DNA of 64,000 nt from Candidatus Limosilactobacillus intestinigallinarum (GCA_019117285.1 DXAA01000001.1:1-64000); one strand, 5' to 3'. Shown: positions 31,952 to 41,891, counted from the stretch's first letter. Notes: generated by a model from the letters alone, not told the origin. Numbers and translations are program-made.

Positions 31952-32109
31952 AAAAGAAAAGGACGGCCTGGGATTGGCCGCCCTCGATAATAGGGAGTAT
32001 TACGAAAACTTGGGGGAGATTTCGTAATGATTATTTTTTCGGTTACTATTGGGAGGAGTAATTGAAAAATAATAGGTTTCATTGATGTAGCAAAGCTCTT
32101 TCTTTACTA
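31952..32109 (-). ncRNA. Candidate small RNA with C-rich (CUCCC/UCCC) loops
   Basis: -10 TATAAT (minus, 32120-32115); 5' hairpin UAGUAAAG/CUUUGCUA; hairpin 32043-32061 with loop CCUCCCAAU; hairpin 31999-32028 (AUUACGAAA/UUUCGUAAU) with loop UCUCCCCCAAGU; terminator GGGCGGCC-AAUCCCA-GGCCGUCC + UUUUCUUUU at 31952-31983. Confidence 0.55.
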
Positions 32110-32264
32110 CGCTTATTATACTAGCAGTAGAATGTGAAGAAATTATGACCAAAGTCTTAAAGAACTTTTCAACCGCTGAAATCTTCAAGTGGGCGCGGAA
32201 CAAGCCGGTTTGTGGTAAGATGAAGGAAGCAATTTGCAAGTAAATCAAGATGAGGGAGCGGATT

Positions 32265-33680
32265 AAGATGCTAACAATTTATAATACGCTGACAAGGAAG
32301 AAAGAGGAGTTCAAGCCACTACATCCAGGCGTTGTTAACATGTATGTCTGTGGCCCGACGGTTTACAACTACATCCACATCGGCAATGCCCGGTCGGCCA
32401 TTGCCTTCGACACGGTGCGGCGCTACCTGGAGTTCAAGGGTTACAAGGTCAATTATGTTTCCAACTTCACCGACGTCGACGACAAGATGATCAAGGCCGC
32501 CCACGAGCAGGGGATCACCATTCCCCAGCTGGCGGAGAAGTACATCAACGCCTTCATGGAGGACACGACGGCGATCAACATCGAGCCGGCCACCATGCAC
32601 CCGCGGGCTACGGAGAATATCCCCGACATCATCAAGTTCGTCAGCGGTCTGATCGACAAGGGCTACGCCTACGAAAAGGACGGCGACGTCTACTACCGGG
32701 CCCGCAAGTTCAAGCATTATGGTCAGCTGTCCGGTCAGTCGATTGACGACCTCGAAGTCGGGGCCAGTGAGCACGTCAGCGCTGATGAGGTGGACAAGAA
32801 GGAGGACCCGATGGACTTTGCCCTCTGGAAGGCAGCCAAGCCCGGTGAGATCAGCTGGGATTCCCCATGGGGCAAGGGCCGGCCTGGTTGGCACATCGAG
32901 TGCTCTGTGATGTCAACCAAGTACCTCGGCAAGACGATTGATATCCATGCCGGGGGTCAGGACCTGGAGTTCCCCCACCACGAGAACGAGATTGCCCAGA
33001 GTGAGGCCGAGAATGGCCAGCAGTTCGTCCGCTACTGGATGCACAACGGTTTCGTCACCATCGGTAAGGACAACGAGAAGATGAGCAAGTCCCTGCACAA
33101 CTTCATCACCGTCCACGACATCATCAAGGAGGTTGACCCCCAGGTACTGCGCTTCTTTATGGCGACGACCCAGTACCGGCGGCCAATCCAGTACAGTGAG
33201 GACAACCTAACCGACGCCCAAAACAATCTCGACCACATTCAAACGGCCTATGATAACCTGACCTATCGGGAGCAGGACGCCCAGGCCGGCGGGGACGACA
33301 CCGTCACGGCTAAGCTGGCGGACTTCAAGCAGCGCTTCACCGACGCCATGGACGACGACATCAACGTCCAGAACGGGATTGCCGTGGTCTACGAGTTGGT
33401 TAAGTATGCCAACGTCTATGCCCAACAGGACCAGGTTCAGGCAGGGGCCCTGGCTGACCTGAAGACGACCCTGGCAACGTTGATGAGCATCTTCGGGGTC
33501 AAGCTGACCGCCTCCGACAACCAGATCGACGATGACCAGATCAAGCAGCTGATTGCGGAACGCAATGCGGCCCGCAAGAACAAGGACTTCGCCCGCAGTG
33601 ATCAAATCCGGGACGACCTGAAGAAGCAGGGGATCATCCTCGAGGATACCCCGCAGGGCACTCGCTACAAGAAGGAGTAA
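32265..33680 (+). CDS. cysS: Cysteinyl-tRNA synthetase
   Basis: [41 protein letters not shown]; likely ATG near 32268. Confidence 0.94.
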   Translation, partial: KMLTIYNTLTRKKEEFKPLHPGVVNMYVCGPTVYNYIHIGNARSAIAFDTVRRYLEFKGYKVNYVSNFTDVDDKMIKAAHEQGITIPQLAEKYINAFMEDTTAINIEPATMHPRATENIPDIIKFVSGLIDKGYAYEKDGDVYYRARKFKHYGQLSGQSIDDLEVGASEHVSADEVDKKEDPMDFALWKAAKPGEISWDSPWGKGRPGWHIECSVMSTKYLGKTIDIHAGGQDLEFPHHENEIAQSEAENGQQFVRYWMHNGFVTIGKDNEKMSKSLHNFITVHDIIKEVDPQVLRFFMATTQYRRPIQYSEDNLTDAQNNLDHIQTAYDNLTYREQDAQAGGDDTVTAKLADFKQRFTDAMDDDINVQNGIAVVYELVKYANVYAQQDQVQAGALADLKTTLATLMSIFGVKLTASDNQIDDDQIKQLIAERNAARKNKDFARSDQIRDDLKKQGIILEDTPQGTRYKKE

Positions 33681-33692
33681 TTCAAAATAACA

Positions 33693-34106
33693 ATGGAAAA
33701 CGCAGACTATCGACAACTGAACGGGATCGCCCTGGCCTACCTTGGCGATGCCGTCTACGAAGTATTCATTCGCCAGCACCTGCTGAGCACGGGCTTGAGT
33801 AAGCCAACCAAGCTCCAGCACATTGCTACCCACTATGTCTCGGCCAAGGCCCAGGCGGCTTTGATCGACCTGATGAAGGCTGACAAACTCCTCAACGAAA
33901 CCGAGTGGGCCTACTTCAAGCGGGGGCGCAATGCGAATAGCCATACCCACGCCAAGCACACCGCGGTCCTGACCTACCGGATATCCACCGGCTTCGAGGC
34001 CCTGATGGGGTACCTCCAGCTCTCGGGCCAGCAGGAGCGCTTGAACGAACTAGCAGAATGGTGCATCAAACAAGTGGAAGCGGGGCGGACAAAGCATGAA
34101 GACTGA
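33693..34106 (+). CDS. mrnC: Mini-ribonuclease III
   Basis: [35 protein letters not shown]. Confidence 0.92.
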   Translation: MENADYRQLNGIALAYLGDAVYEVFIRQHLLSTGLSKPTKLQHIATHYVSAKAQAALIDLMKADKLLNETEWAYFKRGRNANSHTHAKHTAVLTYRISTGFEALMGYLQLSGQQERLNELAEWCIKQVEAGRTKHED

Positions 34107-34845
34107 AAACACTGATTTTATCATCGGCCGGCACCCAGCGGTTATGGCCCTTAAGTCGGACCAGGAGATCAATAAAGTCTTTATCCAATCGGGACTGAAG
34201 GCCGACGCAATCGCCCAGATCATCAAGCTGGCGAAGCAAAAGCACCTGGTCATCTCCAACGTGCCCAAGAACAAGCTGGACATGATGACCGACCACCAGA
34301 ACCACCAGGGGGTTGCCCTGGCGGTGGCTGCCTACCAGTACGCCACCATTGACGACCTCTTTGCCAATGCGGCTAAGCATAACGAGGATCCTTTCTTCCT
34401 GATCCTGGACGAGCTAGAAGATCCCCACAACCTGGGTTCGATCATCCGGACAGCGGACGCGGCCGGGGTTCACGGGATCATCATTCCCCGGCGGCGGGCG
34501 GTTGGCCTGACCTCCGTCGTTGCCAAGACCTCAACCGGAGCCATCGAACATGTGCCGGTGGCCCGGGTCACCAACCTGGTCCAGACTGCTAAGGAGCTCC
34601 AGGAGCGTGGGGTTTGGCTCTTTGGTACCGACATGCAAGGAAAGGACTACCGGACCTGGGATGCCCACGGAGCGGTGGCCCTGGTGATCGGTAACGAGGG
34701 GAAGGGAATCTCCACCCTCCTCAAGAAAACCTGTGATGAGATGCTGACGATTCCGATGATCGGCCACGTCCAGAGCCTGAACGCCAGTGTGGCGGCCAGC
34801 CTGCTGATCTACCAAGGGTTCAACTCTCGTCATCCATTGGAATAA
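34096..34845 (+). CDS. rlmB: 23S rRNA (guanosine-2'-O-)-methyltransferase, TrmH/RlmB family
   Basis: [41 protein letters not shown]. Confidence 0.93.
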   Translation: MKTENTDFIIGRHPAVMALKSDQEINKVFIQSGLKADAIAQIIKLAKQKHLVISNVPKNKLDMMTDHQNHQGVALAVAAYQYATIDDLFANAAKHNEDPFFLILDELEDPHNLGSIIRTADAAGVHGIIIPRRRAVGLTSVVAKTSTGAIEHVPVARVTNLVQTAKELQERGVWLFGTDMQGKDYRTWDAHGAVALVIGNEGKGISTLLKKTCDEMLTIPMIGHVQSLNASVAASLLIYQGFNSRHPLE

Positions 34846-34852
34846 ATGACGA

Positions 34853-34892
34853 AACGCCTCTTCAGTTCGTGAAGGGGCGTTTTCTTTTGAAA
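34853..34892 (+). terminator. Rho-independent terminator
   Basis: gaaacgcctcttcagttcgtgaaggggcgttttctttt. Confidence 0.75.
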
Positions 34893-35221
34893 CATTTTTC
34901 ACTTATCGTCCAATCAAGCAACGGTATGTCGCAATAAAAGACGACACTATAATAGGCGTTTATCTATTAAATGGATTGCTAATCCTAGATATTAACGTTC
35001 GATTAGCCGTTCTATTAAACATATAAAGACCTGTTGTCTATCTAATATCTTTGATAGATTAATAGCAGACGCGAGGGTTTCACGAAAATTGCTGCTGAGA
35101 TTGAAAGCGCTTTTCGCCGCCGGCTGGGAAAGGCAAACCCCATGCCGGACGGAAACTAGTCATGCGACGAGCACTAGTTGAAATCGTGACGGGTCAATTA
35201 AATGGGGAGGAGCATGCAAGC

Positions 35222-35815
35222 ATGCGCTGCACCAACAAAAATAGGTTTTTTTCACACGATAAAGAAGAAGTGAGGCTGCTGATCGCGGCCCGGGCAGGAA
35301 AGGATCAGGAGTTCCAAATGCTGTTTAACCAGTATTGGCCACTGGTTCGGCGATTATGGCAGGAATACTACGTCGCCGATCTGGAGCTGGAGGACTGGCA
35401 TCAGGAGGCCGAGGTTGTCATGATGAAGGCCCTGGACCGGTACCACGGCGGGTCACTAATCAAGTTCGCCGGCTTTTACAAGCAGAGCCTGATCAATCGT
35501 CTACTGGATCTCTATCGGGCTCGCCAGGCATACAAACGGATTCCGGCCAGTCAGCTTTCGTCATTAGGGGATGAGGATGCTGACCGGTTGGTGGACGGCT
35601 ACCACAACCGTCCGGAAGACATTGTCTACTGTCAGACCTGTCTGGCAGCCTTCATGCGCCGGTGTTCACCATTTGAGCGTCAGGTGATCAGCCAGTTGCA
35701 TCAGGGGACCAGCATTGCCCAGCTCGAACTGAATCTTAACTGCGACGAGCGCAAGATCCGGAGTGCATTGACGCGGGGACGGCGGAAGCTGGTTGCTGAA
35801 CTACAGCAAAGATAA
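35222..35815 (+). CDS. Sigma-70 family sigma factor (ComX/SigH-like)
   Basis: DQEFQMLFNQYWPLVRRLWQEYYV region 2 and C-terminal HTH; GGGGAGGAG SD at 35204-35212 supports ATG 35222 over 35162; position between rlmB and rpmG. Confidence 0.8.
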   Translation: MRCTNKNRFFSHDKEEVRLLIAARAGKDQEFQMLFNQYWPLVRRLWQEYYVADLELEDWHQEAEVVMMKALDRYHGGSLIKFAGFYKQSLINRLLDLYRARQAYKRIPASQLSSLGDEDADRLVDGYHNRPEDIVYCQTCLAAFMRRCSPFERQVISQLHQGTSIAQLELNLNCDERKIRSALTRGRRKLVAELQQR

Positions 35816-35925
35816 TATAAAACGACCGAGCAAGCGTTTAGTAGTGCCCGGTCGTTTTATTTAACAGTTCAGTTGATTTAAATGTAAATTTCGTGCTAAC
35901 CTATTTATTGAATGGAGGCGGTAGT

Positions 35926-36075
35926 ATGTCCCAACGAAAGGTTGCCTTGGAATGTACCAAGTGCGGTGCGCGTAACTACACGATCACCGCTAATCCGCAA
36001 CGACAATCACGTCTAGAACTACGTAAATTCTGCAAGCATTGCGGGGAGTACACGCTCCACCGTGAGAGCAAGTAG
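35926..36075 (+). CDS. rpmG: Ribosomal protein bL33
   Basis: [19 protein letters not shown]...[16 protein letters not shown]. Confidence 0.93.
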   Translation: MSQRKVALECTKCGARNYTITANPQRQSRLELRKFCKHCGEYTLHRESK

Positions 36076-36087
36076 GTGGAGGCAAGG

Positions 36088-36264
36088 ATGCACTTAATTC
36101 GATTTATCAAGAGTGTTAACCATGAGATGAAGCTGGTTGTTTGGCCAACTGCAAAGGAAAACCGGCGCGACACAACGATCGTTATTTCACTGACGTTGTT
36201 CTTCGTCCTCTTCTTTGCCCTGTTCGATTGGTTGATTCAATTATTAATGAAACTGTTTGTCTAA
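36088..36264 (+). CDS. secE: Preprotein translocase subunit SecE
   Basis: FIKSVNHEMKLVVWPTAKENRRDT plus single TM, followed by nusG. Confidence 0.92.
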   Translation: MHLIRFIKSVNHEMKLVVWPTAKENRRDTTIVISLTLFFVLFFALFDWLIQLLMKLFV

Positions 36265-36380
36265 GATATGGTCAAACGGTGGGTTGTCTGTTATACTGAG
36301 TTTGGTGAACTTCGTGAAGAGCGAGGTTTTTTATTTTGGCAAAAACTTTGAAAAGCATTAATCTTTAAGGAGGATTTATC

Positions 36381-36929
36381 GTGGAATCACATGAAAAACG
36401 TTGGTACGTCTTACACACCTACTCCGGTTACGAAAACCGGGTGAAGAGTAACCTGGAATCCCGGGCCCAATCGATGGGGATGCAGGATTACATCTTCCGG
36501 GTAGTTGTCGCAAACGAGACGGTGCGGCAGGTGAAGGATGGCCAGGCCAAGGAAGTTGTCGAGAACACCTTCCCGGGCTACGTCTTGGTTGAGATGATCA
36601 TGACCGACCAGGCATGGTACATCGCCCGGAACACGCCAGGCGTTACCGGCTTCCTGGGTTCCCACGGTGGTGGTTCCAAGCCAACCCCACTGCTTCCCGA
36701 AGAAGTAGAACGGATCATGAAACGGATGGGTGCCGAGATCACCGTCAGTGACCTGGATGTTAAGGAAGGTGACACGGTCAAGGTAATTGCCGGACCATTC
36801 GCCGATCTGACGGGGAAGGTTACTGCAATTGACCATGAAAAGCAGAAGCTCAAGGTCAACGTGGAGATGTTCGGCCGGGAAACCTCAGCCGAACTGGGCT
36901 TTGACCAGGTCGACACCTCAGTGGATTAA
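36381..36929 (+). CDS. nusG: Transcription termination/antitermination protein NusG
   Basis: KRWYVLHTYSGYENRVKSNLESR; KOW domain. Confidence 0.95.
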   Translation: MESHEKRWYVLHTYSGYENRVKSNLESRAQSMGMQDYIFRVVVANETVRQVKDGQAKEVVENTFPGYVLVEMIMTDQAWYIARNTPGVTGFLGSHGGGSKPTPLLPEEVERIMKRMGAEITVSDLDVKEGDTVKVIAGPFADLTGKVTAIDHEKQKLKVNVEMFGRETSAELGFDQVDTSVD

Positions 36930-37060
36930 TCATCTAAAACAAGCTTGAAATTATGAGATAACTGTGGTATGTTTCTATGGTATGCTATTCGACATACTGT
37001 GGGAGAGGTAAATTTGCTGCCTCATCATGACCACAACACGGACTAAGGAGGTTTTGTCTC

Positions 37061-37486
37061 GTGGCAAAGAAAGTAGCTAACGTTGTCAAGTTGCAAATTC
37101 CTGCCGGTGCAGCTACCCCAGCTCCACCAGTAGGTCCAGCACTTGGGCAAGCAGGTATTAACATCATGGGCTTCACTAAGGAATTCAACGCTCGGACTGC
37201 AGACCAAAAGGGTATGCTGATCCCAGTTGTAATTACCGTTTATGAGGACCGTTCATTCGACTTCATTACCAAGACGCCACCTGCTGCTGTCTTACTGAAG
37301 AAGGCCGCTGGTGTTGAACACGGTTCCGGTGAACCTAACACGAACAAGGTTGCTTCTGTAACCAAGGACCAAGTTAAGCAAATCGCCGAAACTAAGATGC
37401 AAGATCTAAACGCAGCTGACGTAGAAGCAGCTATGCGCATGATTGAAGGTACTGCACGCAGCATGGGCTTCACTGTTGAAGGCTAG
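37061..37486 (+). CDS. rplK: Ribosomal protein uL11
   Basis: [29 protein letters not shown]. Confidence 0.97.
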   Translation: MAKKVANVVKLQIPAGAATPAPPVGPALGQAGINIMGFTKEFNARTADQKGMLIPVVITVYEDRSFDFITKTPPAAVLLKKAAGVEHGSGEPNTNKVASVTKDQVKQIAETKMQDLNAADVEAAMRMIEGTARSMGFTVEG

Positions 37487-37579
37487 TTGCTAAGCAGTCC
37501 GGACGTATTATCAAAGTAATGCGTCTCCGTGGGAGGTATTAACTCCGCTAGACCACATTTGCAAGGAGGAAAACACAAG

Positions 37580-38272
37580 ATGGCTAAGAATCGTGGTAAG
37601 AAGTACCAAGACGCGCTTAAAAAGGTTGACAGCAAGAAGGAATACGCTGTTAACGACGCGGTTCAATTAGTAAAAGACATTGACTTTGCTAACTTTGACT
37701 CAACCGTTGAAGTTGCATTTAACTTAAACGTTGACACTAAGCAAGCTGATCAACAATTACGTGGTGCCGTTGTTTTGCCAAACGGTACTGGTAAGGACCA
37801 AACCGTTATCGTATTTGCTGACGGTGAAAACGCCAAGGCTGCTCAAGACGCCGGTGCTGACTTTGTTGGTTCCGACGACCTGGTAGAAAAGATCCAAGAC
37901 GGCTGGCTCGACTTTGATGTTGCAATTGCAACGCCAAACATGATGCCTAAGGTAGGTCGCCTTGGTCGGATCCTTGGTCCTAAGGGCTTAATGCCAAACC
38001 CAAAGACTGGTACGGTTACGATGGACGTTGCTAAGGCGGTTTCTGACGCCAAGGCCGGCCAAGTTACCTACCGGACTGACCGTGATGGTAACGTTGCTGT
38101 ACCATTCGGTAAGGTTTCCTTCGACACTGACAAGCTGGTTGAAAACCTGAAGACGTTGGAAGACATCGTTGCTAAGGCTCGTCCTGCTTCAGTACGGGGA
38201 ACTTACATCAAGCACGCTTCAATCGCCTCAACCTTTGGCCCAAGCGTTACGCTTGATCTTGCTTCATTCTAA
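37580..38272 (+). CDS. rplA: Ribosomal protein uL1
   Basis: [17 protein letters not shown]...[20 protein letters not shown]. Confidence 0.97.
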   Translation: MAKNRGKKYQDALKKVDSKKEYAVNDAVQLVKDIDFANFDSTVEVAFNLNVDTKQADQQLRGAVVLPNGTGKDQTVIVFADGENAKAAQDAGADFVGSDDLVEKIQDGWLDFDVAIATPNMMPKVGRLGRILGPKGLMPNPKTGTVTMDVAKAVSDAKAGQVTYRTDRDGNVAVPFGKVSFDTDKLVENLKTLEDIVAKARPASVRGTYIKHASIASTFGPSVTLDLASF

Positions 38273-38291
38273 TTTAGAATATAAGCTAAAA

Positions 38292-38324
38292 AATTGCCGC
38301 GAGTTTCTGCTCGTGGCTTTTTTA
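38292..38324 (+). terminator. Terminator after rplA
   Basis: ttgccgcgagtttctgctcgtggctttttta. Confidence 0.8.
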
Positions 38325-38332
38325 ATACACTA

Positions 38333-38371
38333 AAAAGCCGCGGGACCGGGAAGAGGCCACGCGGCTTTTGG
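38333..38371 (-). terminator. Terminator after the hydratase gene (minus strand)
   Basis: aaaaagccgcg...cgcggctttt inverted repeat. Confidence 0.65.
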
Positions 38372-38405
38372 GGTAGGATGATGTTCATTAATGGTAACGA
38401 AAGGA

Positions 38406-39197
38406 CTATTGAACGGTCAGTTCGACCTTACCCAAACCATGGTCGAAGCGGACCAGCCAGTGGCCCTGGACCAGTTTGGGTGGCAGGACGAAGGTCCCCG
38501 ATGAAACCAATTGGCCCTGACGGAAGACCTTCCCCTGACTAGCCAGCTTCTTGACTAACCATTGCAGGGAATTCAGTGGATTGCCGAGGACCTCTTTCGA
38601 AACGCCTGCATCGAGTTGGCGGTCACCGAGGAAGAGCTGGGCATTGACCGTAGCCAGCTCATCAACGTTTTGAAAGAGGGCGTCGGTCGGGTGCTCCTGA
38701 CCGTAAACCACCAGGCCGCCGACAGCACAGTCAGCCATTACGTTGTACTTGCCAAGGTCTGGGAACCAGTCAGCAAAGCGGGAGTCGGGGACCTCCAGTG
38801 CCCCGGCAACCGTGGTCTTATGCATTAGGTCGTCAAGACGATCGTCGGGGCGAAGGTCTTCTTTGGCCCGGAAGGCGAGTTCCACCTCAACCAGCGGTTC
38901 CATCTGGTCGGCCAGCTTAACGGTGGCCGGTGATGGCAGGAAGTGGCTGTCGACCTGCTGCCCGTAGAGCGGGGAGTCGGCATCAAACATCTGTTGGGTC
39001 TGCTTGCTGGTCAGCGAGACCTTGTAGCCACCGACCGGGACGCCCTTTAGTTTCATCACCTGGTCCTGGACGGCATAGGCGGTGTCATCGTCGGTGACGG
39101 TACCGGCCCAGTCCGTCTCGTGAAGGGGGTTGCCAGTGCTGGCGGCGTCAAATAGTGCTTGGGCAAATTTAGTTTGTTGTTCGTTTAATGTAGTCAT
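38406..39197 (-). CDS. FAH-superfamily hydratase (2-keto-4-pentenoate hydratase-like)
   Basis: 263 aa from ATG 39197 with ggaggaatt SD; GYKVSLTSKQTQQMF, EPLVEVELAFRAKEDL. Confidence 0.82.
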   Translation of the reverse strand: MTTLNEQQTKFAQALFDAASTGNPLHETDWAGTVTDDDTAYAVQDQVMKLKGVPVGGYKVSLTSKQTQQMFDADSPLYGQQVDSHFLPSPATVKLADQMEPLVEVELAFRAKEDLRPDDRLDDLMHKTTVAGALEVPDSRFADWFPDLGKYNVMADCAVGGLVVYGQEHPTDALFQNVDELATVNAQLFLGDRQLDAGVSKEVLGNPLNSLQWLVKKLASQGKVFRQGQLVSSGTFVLPPKLVQGHWLVRFDHGLGKVELTVQ

Positions 39198-39243
39198 AAT
39201 CAATTCCTCCGTTCGGTTTGACCATGACCCCATCCCCAATCGT

Positions 39244-39330
39244 TCACCCACACGGATGAGGATCATGGTTATTATCTGTTTGGTAGTTGTGCTGCGTAAT
39301 GTTGATATCACTAATGTTGCTTTCGTTCAT
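39244..39330 (-). CDS. 28-aa ORF between T-box and hydratase
   Basis: AAAGGAGGTGAgggccATG SD; MNESNISDINITQHNYQTDNNHDPHPCG. Confidence 0.55.
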   Translation of the reverse strand: MNESNISDINITQHNYQTDNNHDPHPCG

Positions 39331-39354
39331 GGCCCTCACCTCCTTTAGAGAAAC

Positions 39355-39625
39355 AAAAAAACGTCCTTCAAGCATCGCTGTGATGCTTAAAGGACGAATA
39401 GCTCGTGGTACCACCTTATCTTCATGGAAAATCCATCTCAACCAGACATGATAATCTGTGGTCCGGGTAATGGTGGACGAGACCAGGGGAACCTACTGTC
39501 TTCAGCCCCCAGCTTCCAGGTGATGTTCGGTTCGGCGACGTCGCTTGGTTCACACCAGCCACCAAGTCTCTGCGGTCAGTCGTCAACCTACTATCCTGAG
39601 CATTGCTGTTTCTGTCTTAAATTGC
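39355..39625 (-). promoter_or_regulatory. T-box riboswitch, specifier read as AUC (Ile)
   Basis: Minus strand: AGTA...AGAGACTTGGTGGCTGGTGTGAACCAAG...AACC-GAAC-ATC-A; antiterminator motif GGTGGTACCACG; terminator gtcctttaagcatc...gatgcttgaaggacgttttttt; promoter TTGACA-17-TATGAT. Confidence 0.9.
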
Positions 39626-39708
39626 ACTCATCATACTCATCAAATTTTAATCTGTCAACCCCGAATCACAAAAATGTTAGAATTAATGGCGACAAGGAGG
39701 AGATCGTA

Positions 39709-40596
39709 ATGAACGTAACTGAGCTAAGCATTCCCTTTGGCCACTTTCATACCTATTGTCGGATCGTCGGTAAACCCAGTGACCGGGTGCCCCTGTTGCT
39801 TTTACACGGTGGCCCGGGCTCAACCCATAACTACTTTGAGTTGCTGGATGGCCTGGCAGAACGGACCGGCCGCCAGCTGATCATGTACGACCAGCTGGGC
39901 TGTGGGCGGTCGTCGATCCCCGATGACCAGCCCACACTGTACACGGCGGGAACCTGGGTGGCCGAGCTGGCCAACCTCCGTCGCTATCTGGGACTGGATC
40001 ATGTCTACCTGTTGGGCCAGTCTTGGGGTGGGATGCTGGCGATCATCTACCTCTGTGACTACCAGCCCCAGGGAGTCGATGGCGTGATCCTCTCCAGCAC
40101 CCTGTCCTCGGCCCGGCTGTGGGCCAGTGAGCTCCACCGCCTGATTAAATTCATGCCGGCAGCTGACCAGGCGGCCATCCGCCAGGCCGAAGCGACGGGG
40201 GACTTCAGCAATCCGGCCTACCAGCGGGCCAACGCGGCCTTCATGGCATTACACGCGGCTGCCCCGGTGACCCCGCAGTCGCCAGAACCACTACGCCGGG
40301 TCAAGCAGGGCGGGGCAGTGGCCTACCTGACTGCCTGGGGGCCTAACGAATATAACCCCCTGGGCAACCTCAAGGACTACGAATACACCACCAAACTCGA
40401 CCGGATCCGGATGCCGGCCCTGGTGATCGACGGGACCAACGACCTTTGCACACCCCTGGTGGCCAAGACGATGTTTGATCACCTGCCGCACGCCTGCTGG
40501 CAACTGTTCCAAGGGGCCCGGCACATGGTCTTTGCGGAGCAGCCCGCGGCCTATGAGCAGACGGTGGCCGACTGGCTGGCGGTCATTGAAAAATAA
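39709..40596 (+). CDS. pip: Alpha/beta hydrolase, proline iminopeptidase family
   Basis: LLLHGGPGSTHNYFELL, YDQLGCGRSSIPDD, LLGQSWGGMLAIIYL; SD aaggagg before ATG 39709. Confidence 0.88.
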   Translation: MNVTELSIPFGHFHTYCRIVGKPSDRVPLLLLHGGPGSTHNYFELLDGLAERTGRQLIMYDQLGCGRSSIPDDQPTLYTAGTWVAELANLRRYLGLDHVYLLGQSWGGMLAIIYLCDYQPQGVDGVILSSTLSSARLWASELHRLIKFMPAADQAAIRQAEATGDFSNPAYQRANAAFMALHAAAPVTPQSPEPLRRVKQGGAVAYLTAWGPNEYNPLGNLKDYEYTTKLDRIRMPALVIDGTNDLCTPLVAKTMFDHLPHACWQLFQGARHMVFAEQPAAYEQTVADWLAVIEK

Positions 40597-40694
40597 AATT
40601 ACCCCTTAACAAGTACCACCGGTTGGTGTATACTGCTTACCAACGTCGATAATTAAAAATTGATGAGAATATTAACTTTTAAGGAGTGACGACA

Positions 40695-41891
40695 ATGACA
40701 CAATTTAAGTTTTCAAAGCGTGTTCCGGCAGATGGAACGGATGCGGTGGGCGCAATTCTCAAGGCAGCGGCGGATCCACAAATCATTTCATTTGCTGGGG
40801 GATTGCCGGCACCCGAATTATTCCCAGTCAAAGAAATGAAGGCAGCGGTGGACAAGGTTTTTGACACCCACGGTCAGGAAGCCATGCAGTATGGCGCCGC
40901 CAAGGGGGTTACCGCCCTGCGTGAATTGATCCAAAAGCATGTTAAGGAAAAGGAAGACGTCGATGCTAAACTCGACAACGTCCTGGTCACCACCGGGTCA
41001 GAACAGGTCCTCGACCTGGTCGGGAAGGCCTTCGTCAACCCCGGTGACACCGTCCTGGTTGAACAACCAACCTACCTGTGTGCCCTCGATGTGTTCAAGA
41101 CCTACGGGGCTAACTTCGCTGGTGTGGAAATGGACGAGCAGGGGATGAAGATGGATGCCTTAGAGGAGGCCCTGAAGGCTCACCCCGAGACCAAGCTGAT
41201 CTATACGGTGCCAAACTTCCAGAACCCAACCGGCCGGACGATGGCCCTAGACCGACGTAAGAAGCTGGCCGAGCTGGCCGCCAAGTACGACGTCTACGTC
41301 CTGGAGGATAACCCATACGGTGAGATTCGTTTCGCCGGCCAGCACGTCCCGGCCGTCAAGTCCTTCGACACCACCGGTCACGTCTTCTACATGAGTACCT
41401 TCTCCAAGACCCTGGCCCCCGGTTTCCGGCTGGGCTGGGTTGTGGCCGATGCCGACGTGGTCAACAAGCTGACCGTGCTGAAGCAGTCGGCCGACCTGCA
41501 TACCGACAACCTGGTTCAGTACGCGGTGGCCCAGTTCTTTGCGGACAACGACGTCGACGCCCACGTCCGTGAGATCAGTGCCCTCTATGGCAAGCGTAAG
41601 CAGCTGATGGCCGACGGAATCAAGCAGTACTTCCCGGCCGGGGTCAAGTACACCGATCCCGAGGGCGGGATGTTCCTCTGGGTCGAGGTTCCCGGGGTGG
41701 ACGACACCGTCGAACTCTTCAAGGAGTGCCTGAAGCATAACGTGGCCTTCGTGCCCGGCGATCCGTTCTTTGCCGGTAAGCCACAGCCGGGGGCCTTCCG
41801 CCTGAACTACTCCAACGCTCCGGAGGACAAGATCAAGGCCGGCATGAAGCAGCTCGGTGAGGCCCTCCAGGACGCCGTTGCTGGTAAGTAA
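40695..41891 (+). CDS. PLP-dependent aminotransferase class I/II
   Basis: ISFAGGLPAPELFP, VPNFQNPTGRTM, STFSKTLAPGFRLGW. Confidence 0.9.
   Translation: MTQFKFSKRVPADGTDAVGAILKAAADPQIISFAGGLPAPELFPVKEMKAAVDKVFDTHGQEAMQYGAAKGVTALRELIQKHVKEKEDVDAKLDNVLVTTGSEQVLDLVGKAFVNPGDTVLVEQPTYLCALDVFKTYGANFAGVEMDEQGMKMDALEEALKAHPETKLIYTVPNFQNPTGRTMALDRRKKLAELAAKYDVYVLEDNPYGEIRFAGQHVPAVKSFDTTGHVFYMSTFSKTLAPGFRLGWVVADADVVNKLTVLKQSADLHTDNLVQYAVAQFFADNDVDAHVREISALYGKRKQLMADGIKQYFPAGVKYTDPEGGMFLWVEVPGVDDTVELFKECLKHNVAFVPGDPFFAGKPQPGAFRLNYSNAPEDKIKAGMKQLGEALQDAVAGK

Noticed and set aside
31834-32082. 82-aa minus ORF over the sRNA candidate
   Set aside because: No SD, reads straight through two terminator stems into the yacL-like gene end; does not look like a protein
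32000-32248. 82-aa minus ORF upstream of cysS
   Set aside because: No SD and spans promoter-like and hairpin sequence; low-complexity composition
39424-39708. N-terminal extension of the iminopeptidase ORF
   Set aside because: Covers the divergent T-box leader; the aaggagg SD and family-like N-terminus support ATG 39709
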